Source of the DNA: an uncultured Saprospiraceae bacterium
GTDB lineage: Bacteria; Bacteroidota; Bacteroidia; Chitinophagales; Saprospiraceae
NCBI GenBank assembly: GCA_937926205.1
Contig: CALEYL010000023.1
Span: 1 to 46,164 of the forward strand
Direction: 5' to 3'
Length of the DNA: 46,164 nucleotides
Part shown: piece after piece, positions 8,436 through 16,472 of the stretch
Numbering within the stretch: the first letter of the stretch is position 1
Layout: each line of letters starts with the position of its first letter
Made by a program: the position numbers and the translations under genes
The notes under the pieces: generated by a model
The model's input: only the letters and a program-made list of their open reading frames with translations
Told to the model about the DNA's origin: nothing
Databases searched by the model: none

Positions 8436-11117
8436 ATGCATTTACTATCTCGTTCTGTATTGTCAATAGGGCTCATCTTTGTCCTGATCTTGTTCAGCGG
8501 CAGGGGAAATTGTCTATTCAGCCAGTCTAATCCGCAAAGCATTCAAACAGACGATACTTACGAAACGGATTTTCTGGTAACAAATATTTTTGCCAAAGGC
8601 GCCTGTAACAACATCACGAATGTAACAAGAAATGGCCACCCCAGAGGTGTGGGCTACTTTGAAAATGGCAGCGACATCATCGGACTGGAACGGGGCATCA
8701 TCCTTTCTACCGGGCCCATTCAAAATGCCCGGGGGCCAAATACTGTTTCCAACAAAAGCGGTAATTTTGGAGACAGCTCCGGCGATCCCGACCTCAACAT
8801 CATGACCGGCGCCAATGTCGTGGATGCCATTTCCATTGAGTTCGATTTTATCCCCCTGGATTCCTTCATCACGTTTCGCTATGTTTTTGCTTCTGAAGAA
8901 TATTGCGAATTCGTTGGCAGTATCTTTAATGATGTATTCGGTTTTTTTATCAGTGGACCCGGTATTTCCGGACCTTTTTCCAACAATGCCGCCAATGTAG
9001 CCCTGGTGCCGGGTACTTCCAGTTATGTGGCCATCAATTCTGTGAACCACCATTCCAACTCCGCTTATTACATCCGGAATGAACTTCCGGCCGATGCCGC
9101 CGAATGCGGTTCCACTACGGCGCCGACTCCCAATCTTGGAAAAATCGAATACGACGGGTTTACACGGCCATTGACAGCTTTGCTCAAACTCATTCCCTGC
9201 CAGACGTATCACATCCGGTTTGTGGTTGCCGATGTCGGTGATAATTTTTACGATTCTGCTGTATTTCTGGAGGCGGGCAGTTTCAACCTTGGAGGCCGGG
9301 TTAGTCTCGGCGTTCGGGGCAGCGCTTCGGAAACGGTCGCCTACGAAGGCTGTAATGATGCCTATGTGCGCTTTGAGCGCGGCGAAGACGACGACGATGA
9401 TTTTCCCCTTACGGTGCGTTTCCGGGTTTCCGAAGCCAGTCAGGCCACTGCAGGGCAGGATTATCAACCACTCCCGCTTTCTGTTACCATTCCGGCAGGG
9501 CAAAACAGCGCTACCGTACCTGTTCAAGTATTAAACGACACAGAAATTGAAGGGCAGGAATCCCTGATTGTAATTCTGGACATTCCGTGTGCCTGTTATA
9601 CCGATACCACCATTTTATACCTGAGCGATCCGCCGCCATTATTGGTAGATTTACCCGACCGGGCTGTTTGTCAGAATGCGGCTGCACTTTGGGAACCAGA
9701 CGTTAGCGGCGGTATCCCGGATTATACTTATCTGTGGAGCAATCAAGCGACTACGCCTTCCATTACTGTGTTCTCAAACAATACTTCGCCGTATTCGGTG
9801 ACCGTAACAGACGCCTGCGGACACAGCGCCTCTGATACTGCAGTTGTGTTCATGACCCAGCCGCCATTAGCAGCACTTTCCGGTTTTGACCGCATTTGCG
9901 AAGGCGATACTGCCTGGCTCCAGGTTGACTTTACAGGGGTGCCCCCCTGGCAATTGATTTATCGGATAGATGGGGTAGATCAGCCGCCAGTCAACGATAT
10001 CGGGAATACGCCATTTGCACTGCCGGCTACCCTTGGAGGGCTCTACGAAATCACGACTTTCAGTGATCAGGGTTGCGAAGGACAATCTTCAGGCACAGCG
10101 ATGGTTGACCTCAGGCGCATTGAGGTGCAATCACTGGCCGATGCTGTGGATTGTTTTGGCGATGCCAATGGCGGTATTTCCATTCAGGTCAGCGCAGGAA
10201 CGCCTCCTTATGATATTTTCTGGAATCACGGGGTTCAGGACTCTATGCACCTGAGCGGTCTGCTCGCCGGCGCTTATACCTTGCATGTTTCTGATGCTGA
10301 GGGTTGCGAAAAAGTCGTGGAAATTCTCGTGCCAACGCCCGATTCTATCGGAAGGGTAATACCGGATTGCCATACTTTGTCACAGGGCATGCTCTTGCTC
10401 CAGGCCAGCGGAGGAACGCCACCTTACGTTTATTCAGTGGATGGCGGCGCTTTTGACGATGCCGATATTTTTGAAGACCTGACTGCCGGAGAGGAATATG
10501 ATTTGCTGATAAGGGATGCTGCCGGTTGTGAAATGGAGCAGGACAATTTTTTAATGCCCGCTGCTTTTCAGGAGGATATGGCGACCCTGCCGGCTCAGCT
10601 GAATACGCAGATTGGCCAATTCTATACCCTGAACCCGGAATTGCATATTCCGTTTTCACTACTGTCCAGCATACGCTGGTCGCCGGATGTGCACCTCAGT
10701 TGTTCAGATTGTCTGAATCCGGAACTCGATGCCCGCGAAAGTGCGGTTTACACCCTTTTTCTGATAGACCGTTTTGGTTGCCGCAGTGAAACAGCTGTTT
10801 CCGTTTTGGTAGAAGTAGGTGTTCGCGCTTTTATTCCAAATGCTTTTTCACCAAATCAGGATCAGATCAACGAACGGTTTACCATCTATGCCGACCCGGA
10901 TCAGGTTCGCGAAGTTTTGCTCTTTCAGGTTTTTGACCGCTGGGGCGGAATGCTGTACGAAGCCAGAAATTTTCCCCCCAATGATGAAGATTCAGGGTGG
11001 GATGGCTTAAAACTTGGCCATGCGCTTGATCCCGGAGTCTATACCTGGCAGGCTTTGCTGGAATTAACGGACGGCGTAAAGAAGGTAATCTCGGGTGATG
11101 TTGTGCTGATGCGTTAA
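8436..11117 (+). CDS. Choice-of-anchor L / Calx-beta / SprB-repeat surface protein with T9SS type-B sorting domain
   Basis: An 893-aa exported protein. A Sec signal (LSRSVLSIGLIFVLILFSG) follows ATG 8436; a start four codons upstream is possible. Domains in order: a choice-of-anchor L domain at about residues 40-280 (LERGIILSTG, RYVFASEEYCEFVG, FGFFISGPG), and a Calx-beta-like domain at about 285-395 (ATAGQDYQPL, IPAGQNSATVPVQVLNDTEI). Ig/PKD-like segments follow, with at least one SprB repeat near 575-640 (NGGISIQVSAGTPPYDIFW). The gliding-motility-type (CHU_C) C-terminal domain covers about the last 90 residues (FIPNAFSPNQDQINERF). The CTD predicts type IX export and surface attachment as an adhesin. 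No PorP/SprF gene is adjacent. Confidence 0.9.
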   Translation: MHLLSRSVLSIGLIFVLILFSGRGNCLFSQSNPQSIQTDDTYETDFLVTNIFAKGACNNITNVTRNGHPRGVGYFENGSDIIGLERGIILSTGPIQNARGPNTVSNKSGNFGDSSGDPDLNIMTGANVVDAISIEFDFIPLDSFITFRYVFASEEYCEFVGSIFNDVFGFFISGPGISGPFSNNAANVALVPGTSSYVAINSVNHHSNSAYYIRNELPADAAECGSTTAPTPNLGKIEYDGFTRPLTALLKLIPCQTYHIRFVVADVGDNFYDSAVFLEAGSFNLGGRVSLGVRGSASETVAYEGCNDAYVRFERGEDDDDDFPLTVRFRVSEASQATAGQDYQPLPLSVTIPAGQNSATVPVQVLNDTEIEGQESLIVILDIPCACYTDTTILYLSDPPPLLVDLPDRAVCQNAAALWEPDVSGGIPDYTYLWSNQATTPSITVFSNNTSPYSVTVTDACGHSASDTAVVFMTQPPLAALSGFDRICEGDTAWLQVDFTGVPPWQLIYRIDGVDQPPVNDIGNTPFALPATLGGLYEITTFSDQGCEGQSSGTAMVDLRRIEVQSLADAVDCFGDANGGISIQVSAGTPPYDIFWNHGVQDSMHLSGLLAGAYTLHVSDAEGCEKVVEILVPTPDSIGRVIPDCHTLSQGMLLLQASGGTPPYVYSVDGGAFDDADIFEDLTAGEEYDLLIRDAAGCEMEQDNFLMPAAFQEDMATLPAQLNTQIGQFYTLNPELHIPFSLLSSIRWSPDVHLSCSDCLNPELDARESAVYTLFLIDRFGCRSETAVSVLVEVGVRAFIPNAFSPNQDQINERFTIYADPDQVREVLLFQVFDRWGGMLYEARNFPPNDEDSGWDGLKLGHALDPGVYTWQALLELTDGVKKVISGDVVLMR

Positions 11118-11164
11118 TATTTTATTCATAATCATGTATTTTGCGGCTAAAACCAACGCTTGTC

Positions 11165-11800
11165 ATGCAGTCAATTGCAGATATTTTTCGGGATTACATC
11201 GCCAATGATAAATTAATGGAGGCCATTAACCTCCTCCGTGAGTTTTTCAAAGGGAAAAAATTTCAGTCTTACGATACGCTGCTGTTGCTGCAAAGCCGGT
11301 TTAAAAAATACAAAAACGATGAACTGGCCAGGCTGAAATCAGACGAATATCTGGCCACGGAACGCCAGCAAATTGTTCAGGCCATGCTGGCTCTTGCCAA
11401 TGAAGTCGAGGCAGAACAACCGGCTGCAGAGCCTGAACCCGATAACCAATATGACATTACAGCCATCGTTGCAGCCATATACGCCAATGTTCACGGCATG
11501 ATCATCGAAGACATTGATTTGACCATGTCAACGCTGCATCAGGATAATCCCGGATTTTCAGGAACCCGGGAGCTCATTCAGAAAATTTTCGATTACTACG
11601 ACCTGCATTACGAAATCCGTGGCATTGAATTGCTGCAATATACGCCGGACATGGCCGTGGTGCAGGTGGTTCAGCGGACTATGAAAGCTTCCGGCCCTGA
11701 TTTTATTAACAATGAATCTGTCGTTTTACATACCCTGAAAAAAGATGGCCGTGTCTGGAAAATTTATGGTTCTGCGGCCAAACAAATTACAGCCTTGTAA
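11165..11800 (+). CDS. Effector-associated-domain-11-like N terminus fused to NTF2-like domain
   Basis: 211 aa, apparently cytoplasmic, with no signal peptide. Residues 1-82 (SIADIFRDYIANDKLMEAIN ... YDTLLLLQSRFKKYKNDELA ... then ERQQIVQAMLALANEV) are all-helical and resemble effector-associated domain 11, a short adaptor domain of bacterial conflict systems. An acidic/proline linker (AEQPAAEPEPDN) leads to an alpha/beta C-terminal half (residues 92-211) resembling NTF2/SnoaL-like folds: a long helix with DLTMSTLHQDNPGFSG, then strands VVQVVQRTMKASG and GRVWKIYGSA. The frame opens at a TTG at 11141, but ATG 11165 is the better start. I see no effector partner next to it. Both domain calls are by eye; the EAD11 call is the less certain. 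Confidence 0.6.
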   Translation: MQSIADIFRDYIANDKLMEAINLLREFFKGKKFQSYDTLLLLQSRFKKYKNDELARLKSDEYLATERQQIVQAMLALANEVEAEQPAAEPEPDNQYDITAIVAAIYANVHGMIIEDIDLTMSTLHQDNPGFSGTRELIQKIFDYYDLHYEIRGIELLQYTPDMAVVQVVQRTMKASGPDFINNESVVLHTLKKDGRVWKIYGSAAKQITAL

Positions 11801-11862
11801 TCATCTCCGCCTTGCAATTACCGCTTATTTATCATGTTATGACAAAACTTTATTTTTCAAAA

Positions 11863-13053
11863 ATGAAAAACCTGCAGCTTCCGGGTCTGATGGCCTGCGT
11901 TTTATCTCTAACGATACTGGCATCCTGCAACGAAAAGCCGCAGGAAAGTACGGGCAATACCACTTCCATGAATGCGAATGACCAATTTGTGCTGGTGGGG
12001 GCTTACACCAAAAAAGAAGGCCATGTTGACGGAAAAGCCAAAGGGATTTCCATCCTGAAAGTGGATGCGAATACCGGAGCTTTATCTCCGCATACGGTAA
12101 AAGAGGGCATCATCAATCCTTCGTTTGCTACCTTTTCGCCAGATGGCAATTTTGTGTACGCTGTGAGTGAAACCGGTGAGGATGTAGGGCCTTCGGGCAC
12201 GGTGCATGCTTTTTCTGTGAATCCTCAAACGCAGGAATTGACAAAACTCAACGAACAGATCACCCACGGTTTTGCACCCTGCCACGTCAATGTTGACCGG
12301 GAGCGCCGATATGCCTTTGTGGCCAATTATGTAGGCGGCGTCGCAGCCATTTATCCCATCCAAAAAGATGGCAGCCTCGCGCCCGCAAGCGATGTGAAGA
12401 AATTTGAGGGGAAAGGGCCGCATGCTGAACAGGAGGCTTCCCATCCGCATTCCGTCATTTTATCGCCCGATGAACGGTTTGCTTTTGTACCCGACAAAGG
12501 GGTTGATAAAATCTGGATTTTTGAAATTGATTATGCTCAGGGCAAACTCAATCCTGCAACGCCGGCTTTTGCAACGGTTCATGCCGGCGCGGGACCCCGG
12601 CATCTGGTTTTTCACACCAACGGAAATTTTGCCTACGTTATCAACGAACTGGATGCGACCATTACCGGCTTTAGTTATGACGCAGCCACCGGAGCGCTTA
12701 CCGAAATTCAAAGTATCGGCACTTTACCTGCCGATTACAAAGGATTCAACGCCTGTGCCGATATCCACCTGACGCCGGATGGACGCTTTCTTTATGGTTC
12801 GAACAGAGGGCACAACAGCATCGTGATTTATTCGGTCGATGGAAAAAGCGGGCAATTGACACTTGTCGGGAACGAGCCAACCCGCGGCGATTTCCCCCGC
12901 AATTTTATGATTACTCCGGATGGCCACTGGCTATATGTTGCCAATCAGAATTCGGGCAATATTGTTCATTTTAAAATTGATTCTGCCACCGGAAAACTGA
13001 ACTTTTCTGGTGAAACTTTAACGCCAACGCCGGTTTGCCTCAAGGCGAAATGA
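11863..13053 (+). CDS. Lactonase-family (6-phosphogluconolactonase-like) beta-propeller lipoprotein
   Basis: A 396-aa seven-bladed propeller of the YbhE/cytochrome-D1-like lactonase family. ATG 11863 gives a lipoprotein signal, MKNLQLPGLMACVLSLTILA followed by SCNE, with Cys the predicted lipidation site; the longer frame from 11812 would bury this. Family blocks: FVLVGAYTKKEGHVDGKAKG, SFATFSPDGNFVYAVSE, FVANYVGGV, HPHSVILSPDERFAFVPDKG, GAGPRHLVFH, LTPDGRFLYGSNRGHNSIV and DFPRNFMITPDGHWLYVANQ. Cytoplasmic relatives hydrolyse 6-phosphogluconolactone; a lipid-anchored copy outside the cytoplasm more likely acts on another lactone, which is inference. Confidence 0.88.
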   Translation: MKNLQLPGLMACVLSLTILASCNEKPQESTGNTTSMNANDQFVLVGAYTKKEGHVDGKAKGISILKVDANTGALSPHTVKEGIINPSFATFSPDGNFVYAVSETGEDVGPSGTVHAFSVNPQTQELTKLNEQITHGFAPCHVNVDRERRYAFVANYVGGVAAIYPIQKDGSLAPASDVKKFEGKGPHAEQEASHPHSVILSPDERFAFVPDKGVDKIWIFEIDYAQGKLNPATPAFATVHAGAGPRHLVFHTNGNFAYVINELDATITGFSYDAATGALTEIQSIGTLPADYKGFNACADIHLTPDGRFLYGSNRGHNSIVIYSVDGKSGQLTLVGNEPTRGDFPRNFMITPDGHWLYVANQNSGNIVHFKIDSATGKLNFSGETLTPTPVCLKAK

Positions 13054-13081
13054 TAATTGGTTAGAAGCTGTCACAAAAGGG

Positions 13082-13200
13082 GCAATGGGCAAAATGCAAA
13101 TTTGCAAAGGGCCGTTTGCAATAGATAATCAAACGGTTTTCAAGAACAAACTGCTTCTTGGGATAAATTTTCGCCTGTTTGCCCACTTGCATGTTGCCTT
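13082..13200. repeat. Degenerate GCAA/TTGC short-period repeat, inverted halves
   Basis: GCAA occurs at 13082, 13089, 13096 and 13104 (spacing 7, 7, 8) and the complement TTGC at 13079+100, i.e. 13179, 13187 and 13194 (spacing 8, 7). It is a weak copy of the family seen at 14504, 15220-15340 and 42689. This block fills most of the 175-nt gap before the metallo-hydrolase gene. Confidence 0.5.
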
Positions 13201-13228
13201 TTGAGGCATCTTCTTTAAACATTCAAAA

Positions 13229-14116
13229 ATGCATCCAATTCACACGATAGACCTGGGATTCCAGGGCATTGCTCATGCTGTTGCCGCTTATGTCGTTGAG
13301 ACCAGCGAGGGCCCGGTGGTCGTTGAATGCGGCCCGCACAGCACATTTCCTGCGCTGGAACGGGGTTTGAAAGCAATCGGCTATTCCGTCAACGAGGTGC
13401 GCCATGTATTACTAACCCATATCCACCTGGATCATGCGGGCGCTGCATGGGCTTTTGCGGAAGCCGGCGCCACCGTTTATGTCCATCCGCTTGGCAGCAT
13501 GCACCTCGCTTATCCGGAGCGCCTGATGCAGTCGGCAAAAATGATCTATCAGGATTCCATGGATCGATTGTGGGGAGAAATGCGCCCTATCGCCGACGAA
13601 AAGTTAAAGTCGGTAGCGCATGAGGAAAACATCACCATTGGAGATACGGAGTTTAAAGCCTGGCATACCCCCGGACACGCCATACACCACATTGCCTGGC
13701 AACTGGGTTCGGTTGCTTTTACAGGCGACGTTGCCGGCGTTTGCATCGAAGGCGGGCTCATTGCGCCTCCTTGCCCACCGCCTGATATCCATATTGAAGA
13801 TTGGCAGGCTTCCCTGAATTTGTTGCGGTCACTGGAACTATCTGCGCTTTACCTCACCCATTTTGGAAAAATAACGGACATATTGCCCCATTTGGATGCT
13901 CTGGAAAAGCGCCTGCTCAATTGGGCGGAATGGATACGCCCCTATTATGAGCAGGGAACGCCGCAGGAATTTATCACACCAAAATTTCAGGCCTTCGTCA
14001 ACGAAGAACTAATAGCGTCCGGGCTGAACGAACAGGACCGGGAACGCTACGAAACTGCCAACCCTTCCTGGATGAGCGTGGCGGGGCTGATGCGGTATTG
14101 GAAGAAGAAAGGGTAG
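13229..14116 (+). CDS. MBL-fold metallo-hydrolase
   Basis: A 295-aa metallo-beta-lactamase-fold hydrolase without a signal peptide. The di-metal site is evident: THIHLDHAG at residues 63-71 (H64, H66, D68, H69), TPGHAIHH (H150), TGDV (D167) and a final LTHFGK. N-terminal IDLGFQGIAHAVAAYVVET matches the glyoxalase-II-like group, which hydrolyses thioesters and related esters. The substrate is unknown. The gene stands alone on the plus strand between repeat-bearing intergenic regions. Confidence 0.9.
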   Translation: MHPIHTIDLGFQGIAHAVAAYVVETSEGPVVVECGPHSTFPALERGLKAIGYSVNEVRHVLLTHIHLDHAGAAWAFAEAGATVYVHPLGSMHLAYPERLMQSAKMIYQDSMDRLWGEMRPIADEKLKSVAHEENITIGDTEFKAWHTPGHAIHHIAWQLGSVAFTGDVAGVCIEGGLIAPPCPPPDIHIEDWQASLNLLRSLELSALYLTHFGKITDILPHLDALEKRLLNWAEWIRPYYEQGTPQEFITPKFQAFVNEELIASGLNEQDRERYETANPSWMSVAGLMRYWKKKG

Positions 14117-14448
14117 GGTTTATTATGCTGACTGCCTGTAGGCTTTGAGCTTTCAAAGGGACGCCCTCTTGCTGTTCTGTTATTAAAAAATAAATATGTT
14201 AAACCCGCCCCAAAAATTGACATTTTACCTGAAATAGTTTTTTTTTTTGTAACATATACACGGGAATATTGATTTTTTGAATTACGCCTCTATTTGTTCA
14301 GCAAAAAACCGTGGTGTCTGAATGTTTGCTGAACCTTTCAAGGACAACGTGCAACACAAATTACACTAAGAACAACACACCTTGCCGCCTGCTTGGGGGT
14401 GGCTGCCTGTTTGCTGTCCGGAGGACAAGGAGCACAGGAGATTGGTTT

Positions 14449-14480
14449 ATTTGTTTATTCGAGGATTTGTTTATTCGAGG
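14449..14480 (+). repeat. 16-bp perfect tandem duplication
   Basis: ATTTGTTTATTCGAGG occurs twice without mismatch, directly before the GC-rich companion element and the octamer array. Confidence 0.85.
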
Positions 14481-14503
14481 ATCCCGCTCGGGCGAGACAA
14501 GTT

Positions 14504-14567
14504 TTGCCAATTTGCCTATTTGCCAATTTGCTTTTTTGCCGATTTGCATTTTTGCCAATTTGCTTTT
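14504..14567 (+). repeat. Octamer tandem repeat array, 8 units of TTGCCNAT type
   Basis: Eight consecutive 8-bp units keep exact register: TTGCCAAT, TTGCCTAT, TTGCCAAT, TTGCTTTT, TTGCCGAT, TTGCATTT, TTGCCAAT, TTGCTTTT. The first four bases TTGC are constant. The array ends 30 nt before the start of the downstream lipoprotein gene. Confidence 0.9.
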
Positions 14568-14597
14568 TCATTCATTCATCAACCATAAAAATCAACC

Positions 14598-15209
14598 ATG
14601 AAAAAAATGCTCATTCCAACCTTATTATCCACAGCGTTAATCCTGCTGTTTTCATGTGATCCGGACAGCAACCCGCCGGAAATTACCTACCCGAAATCCT
14701 TTGAATTATCGGGCTATTCCATTGACGAAACCCAATACCGCGTTGTCACAGAAAACGGCTTCGCGACCCTGCCCGACAACAGCCCGCTCGCCTCTTTGTA
14801 CACAGCGGGATTGACGGAAACGCTGGACAGCTTCCTGCCGGAATTCGAGCTGTGCAGGGTGGTGCTTCTGTCCGAAACGGAAGCCACCCTGCATGCGTGT
14901 TCAGGCGAAAGTGTTGCAGCGACCTACAGCATTTCCGGTGACGACCTCGTTTTTACCGTTACCGAAGCCGGCGGCGGCCAGGTCGGCTTGTCCAAAACGA
15001 GCGATTTTTCTACCCTGAAATTTTGCAATACGGCCATTTACAATAGTTATTATGATGATTTTTTTGACCGTGTCGAATACGTCCTCGACTTCCGACTTTG
15101 CACGGGCGACCTGAACACCCTGCTGAACGATGTCCGCGCAGAGCAAAACCTCATGGCCGGAGATACCGTGGTGGTGAGTTATGTGAATTTTTTGTTTCCG
15201 GAGGGGTAA
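14598..15209 (+). CDS. Hypothetical lipoprotein
   Basis: 203 aa. The N terminus MKKMLIPTLLSTALILLFSC is a lipoprotein signal with Cys20 as the probable lipidation site, followed by an acidic mature start (DPDSNPPE). The rest has alternating short strands (TYSISGDDLVFTV) and several Cys residues. I recognise no family. Both flanks are octamer repeat arrays (14504-14567 upstream, 15220-15340 downstream). It is probably an envelope protein. Confidence 0.75.
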   Translation: MKKMLIPTLLSTALILLFSCDPDSNPPEITYPKSFELSGYSIDETQYRVVTENGFATLPDNSPLASLYTAGLTETLDSFLPEFELCRVVLLSETEATLHACSGESVAATYSISGDDLVFTVTEAGGGQVGLSKTSDFSTLKFCNTAIYNSYYDDFFDRVEYVLDFRLCTGDLNTLLNDVRAEQNLMAGDTVVVSYVNFLFPEG

Positions 15210-15219
15210 GGGGGAGTTT

Positions 15220-15340
15220 GCAAGGGGCAAATTTGCAAGAGGCAAAAGGCAAGGAGCAAAAGGCAAACACGCTAGCTGGCAAGTTTGCCCACTTGCCCAC
15301 TTGCCAATTTGCCCACTTGCTTATTTGCCCACTTGCCCAC
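15220..15340. repeat. Composite repeat: GCAA heptads followed by inverted TTGC octamers
   Basis: Left half: GCAA at 15220, 15227, 15235, 15242, 15249, 15256 and 15263, mainly 7-bp period. Right half: seven exact octamers at 15285-15340 (TTGCCCAC five times, TTGCCAAT and TTGCTTAT once each). The halves are complementary in sense, so the block can fold back on itself around 15275. The array ends 32 nt before the next start codon and fills the intergenic gap. Confidence 0.85.
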
Positions 15341-15372
15341 TTTCTATTTTTTCATCCAAAAAAATTAAAACC

Positions 15373-16449
15373 ATGAAAATTTTAATGCTCTCAATGTTGG
15401 CCGCCATCTCTTTGTGGTGTGCCGGGCCGGAAGCCAATAAGGAAAGTTTAAAAATGCAATCCCACGAAAAACAGCTGCGTACAGATACGCTCCCAGCGGG
15501 AATAACCGACACGATGCCGCTTAAAATCCCCCTTAGTAAAAACCCCTATTATCCGGATCGGGAGGTTCCTTCGGAACTTGACGGGCATTATCTTTTGGGG
15601 GGGCGTTTTGATGCTTATGATTTGACAAATATTGTATCTCATTATGTTTCTAACCCTGACACAACTAATATGAATCAGGTCTTGATCCGATTAGATTTCT
15701 TTGATATGGAGAATAGAAAGCGGGGCTCTTATGATGTCAGGGCAAATAATCCTTATAAAAAGGAGAATTTTCAGCCTTTTTTATCCGAGAGCTATTTGGA
15801 TGCAAGTCATTCAATTGTAGATAGACGAGCTTATCCGAACTACAATTGGCGTAAACATGTACGCCAATATGCTACCTGGATGACTGTGGGAGCCAACAAC
15901 CAATGTGAAACAGTAGTATTAGGGTATTTCCTTCAAGCACTGGACGAAGACAGAAGTCTGTTAGGGGTCATGTCAACTTTTGTATTACTAGATAATAAAG
16001 GAAAAGAAATTGCCCGATTTGAAGATGTAGAAGACGTCTTTTTTGGTGAAGGCTTAGTGACCTGCGATCAAAAATATTTTTGCTTCCGCTATGGTGGTTC
16101 ATTTACTATTGGAGGGGAGCGCATGTATAATGATCATTTCCGAATTTACGATATCAAATCAAAAAAAATTATTTATGACTGGGAATTGCCAACAGTGTAT
16201 CAGTTAGCTGGCCCTGCCGAACAAAAAGGGGGATGGGTATGGCTTTCTAAATCATTAACTGAGGGGCTACCTCAAACGCTGACTTACCTTTCGTTTGACC
16301 TTAACAATCGAGTATTATATGTTGCTCCGGAAGACCCACGGCTACCCTACATCCGGAGTTTTACCGAAGACGGCTTCATCATTCAGGATCCGAAAACAAA
16401 AGTATTTGAACGAATCTGGTATAAAAACTGGCAATCGGAAAAATTTTAA
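15373..16449 (+). CDS. Hypothetical exported protein, AT-rich
   Basis: 358 aa. A hydrophobic N terminus (MKILMLSMLAAISLWCAG) looks like a Sec or lipoprotein signal; the LWC context is a poor lipobox, so the anchor is uncertain. ATG 15373 is chosen because the upstream 24 codons translate octamer repeats. The body has beta-rich segments (ELDGHYLLGGRFDAYDLTNI, YKNWQSEKF at the end) with no family I recognise. From about 15640 the sequence is visibly more AT-rich than its neighbours, hinting at different origin. A G7 run (15597-15603) lies inside. The M23/T9SS gene starts 23 nt downstream, so the two may be co-transcribed. Confidence 0.7.
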   Translation: MKILMLSMLAAISLWCAGPEANKESLKMQSHEKQLRTDTLPAGITDTMPLKIPLSKNPYYPDREVPSELDGHYLLGGRFDAYDLTNIVSHYVSNPDTTNMNQVLIRLDFFDMENRKRGSYDVRANNPYKKENFQPFLSESYLDASHSIVDRRAYPNYNWRKHVRQYATWMTVGANNQCETVVLGYFLQALDEDRSLLGVMSTFVLLDNKGKEIARFEDVEDVFFGEGLVTCDQKYFCFRYGGSFTIGGERMYNDHFRIYDIKSKKIIYDWELPTVYQLAGPAEQKGGWVWLSKSLTEGLPQTLTYLSFDLNNRVLYVAPEDPRLPYIRSFTEDGFIIQDPKTKVFERIWYKNWQSEKF

Positions 16450-16472
16450 TTACTCCTGAAACTAATATCCAC

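Larger units (their letters stand above)
14117..14597. other. 481-nt intergenic region made of repeats
   Basis: No gene is supported here. Contents: a T11 tract at 14238-14248; a perfect 16-bp tandem duplication at 14449-14464 and 14465-14480 (unit ATTTGTTTATTCGAGG); a GC-rich half-palindrome at 14483-14503 shared with 42825-42846; and eight octamers at 14504-14567. The open frames crossing it translate the repeats and are low-complexity. Confidence 0.7.

Noticed and set aside
8514..9527. A 337-codon minus-strand frame inside the choice-of-anchor-L gene
   Set aside because: The plus strand has clear domains here; the minus-strand text is low-quality and shadows it.
11165..13053. A conflict or defence operon around the EAD11-like protein
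   Set aside because: The neighbours are an adhesin and a lactonase-fold lipoprotein; no nuclease, STAND ATPase or protease effector adjoins it.
14238..14248. T11 tract as a terminator of the MBL gene
   Set aside because: No stem precedes it; it was left as a bare homopolymer.
14311..14659. Overlapping plus-strand frames before the lipoprotein gene
   Set aside because: They translate the octamer array and 16-bp duplication in different frames and start far from any conserved sequence.
14504..15340. CRISPR array
   Set aside because: Units are 7-8 bp with no spacers and no cas genes; they are simple tandem repeats.
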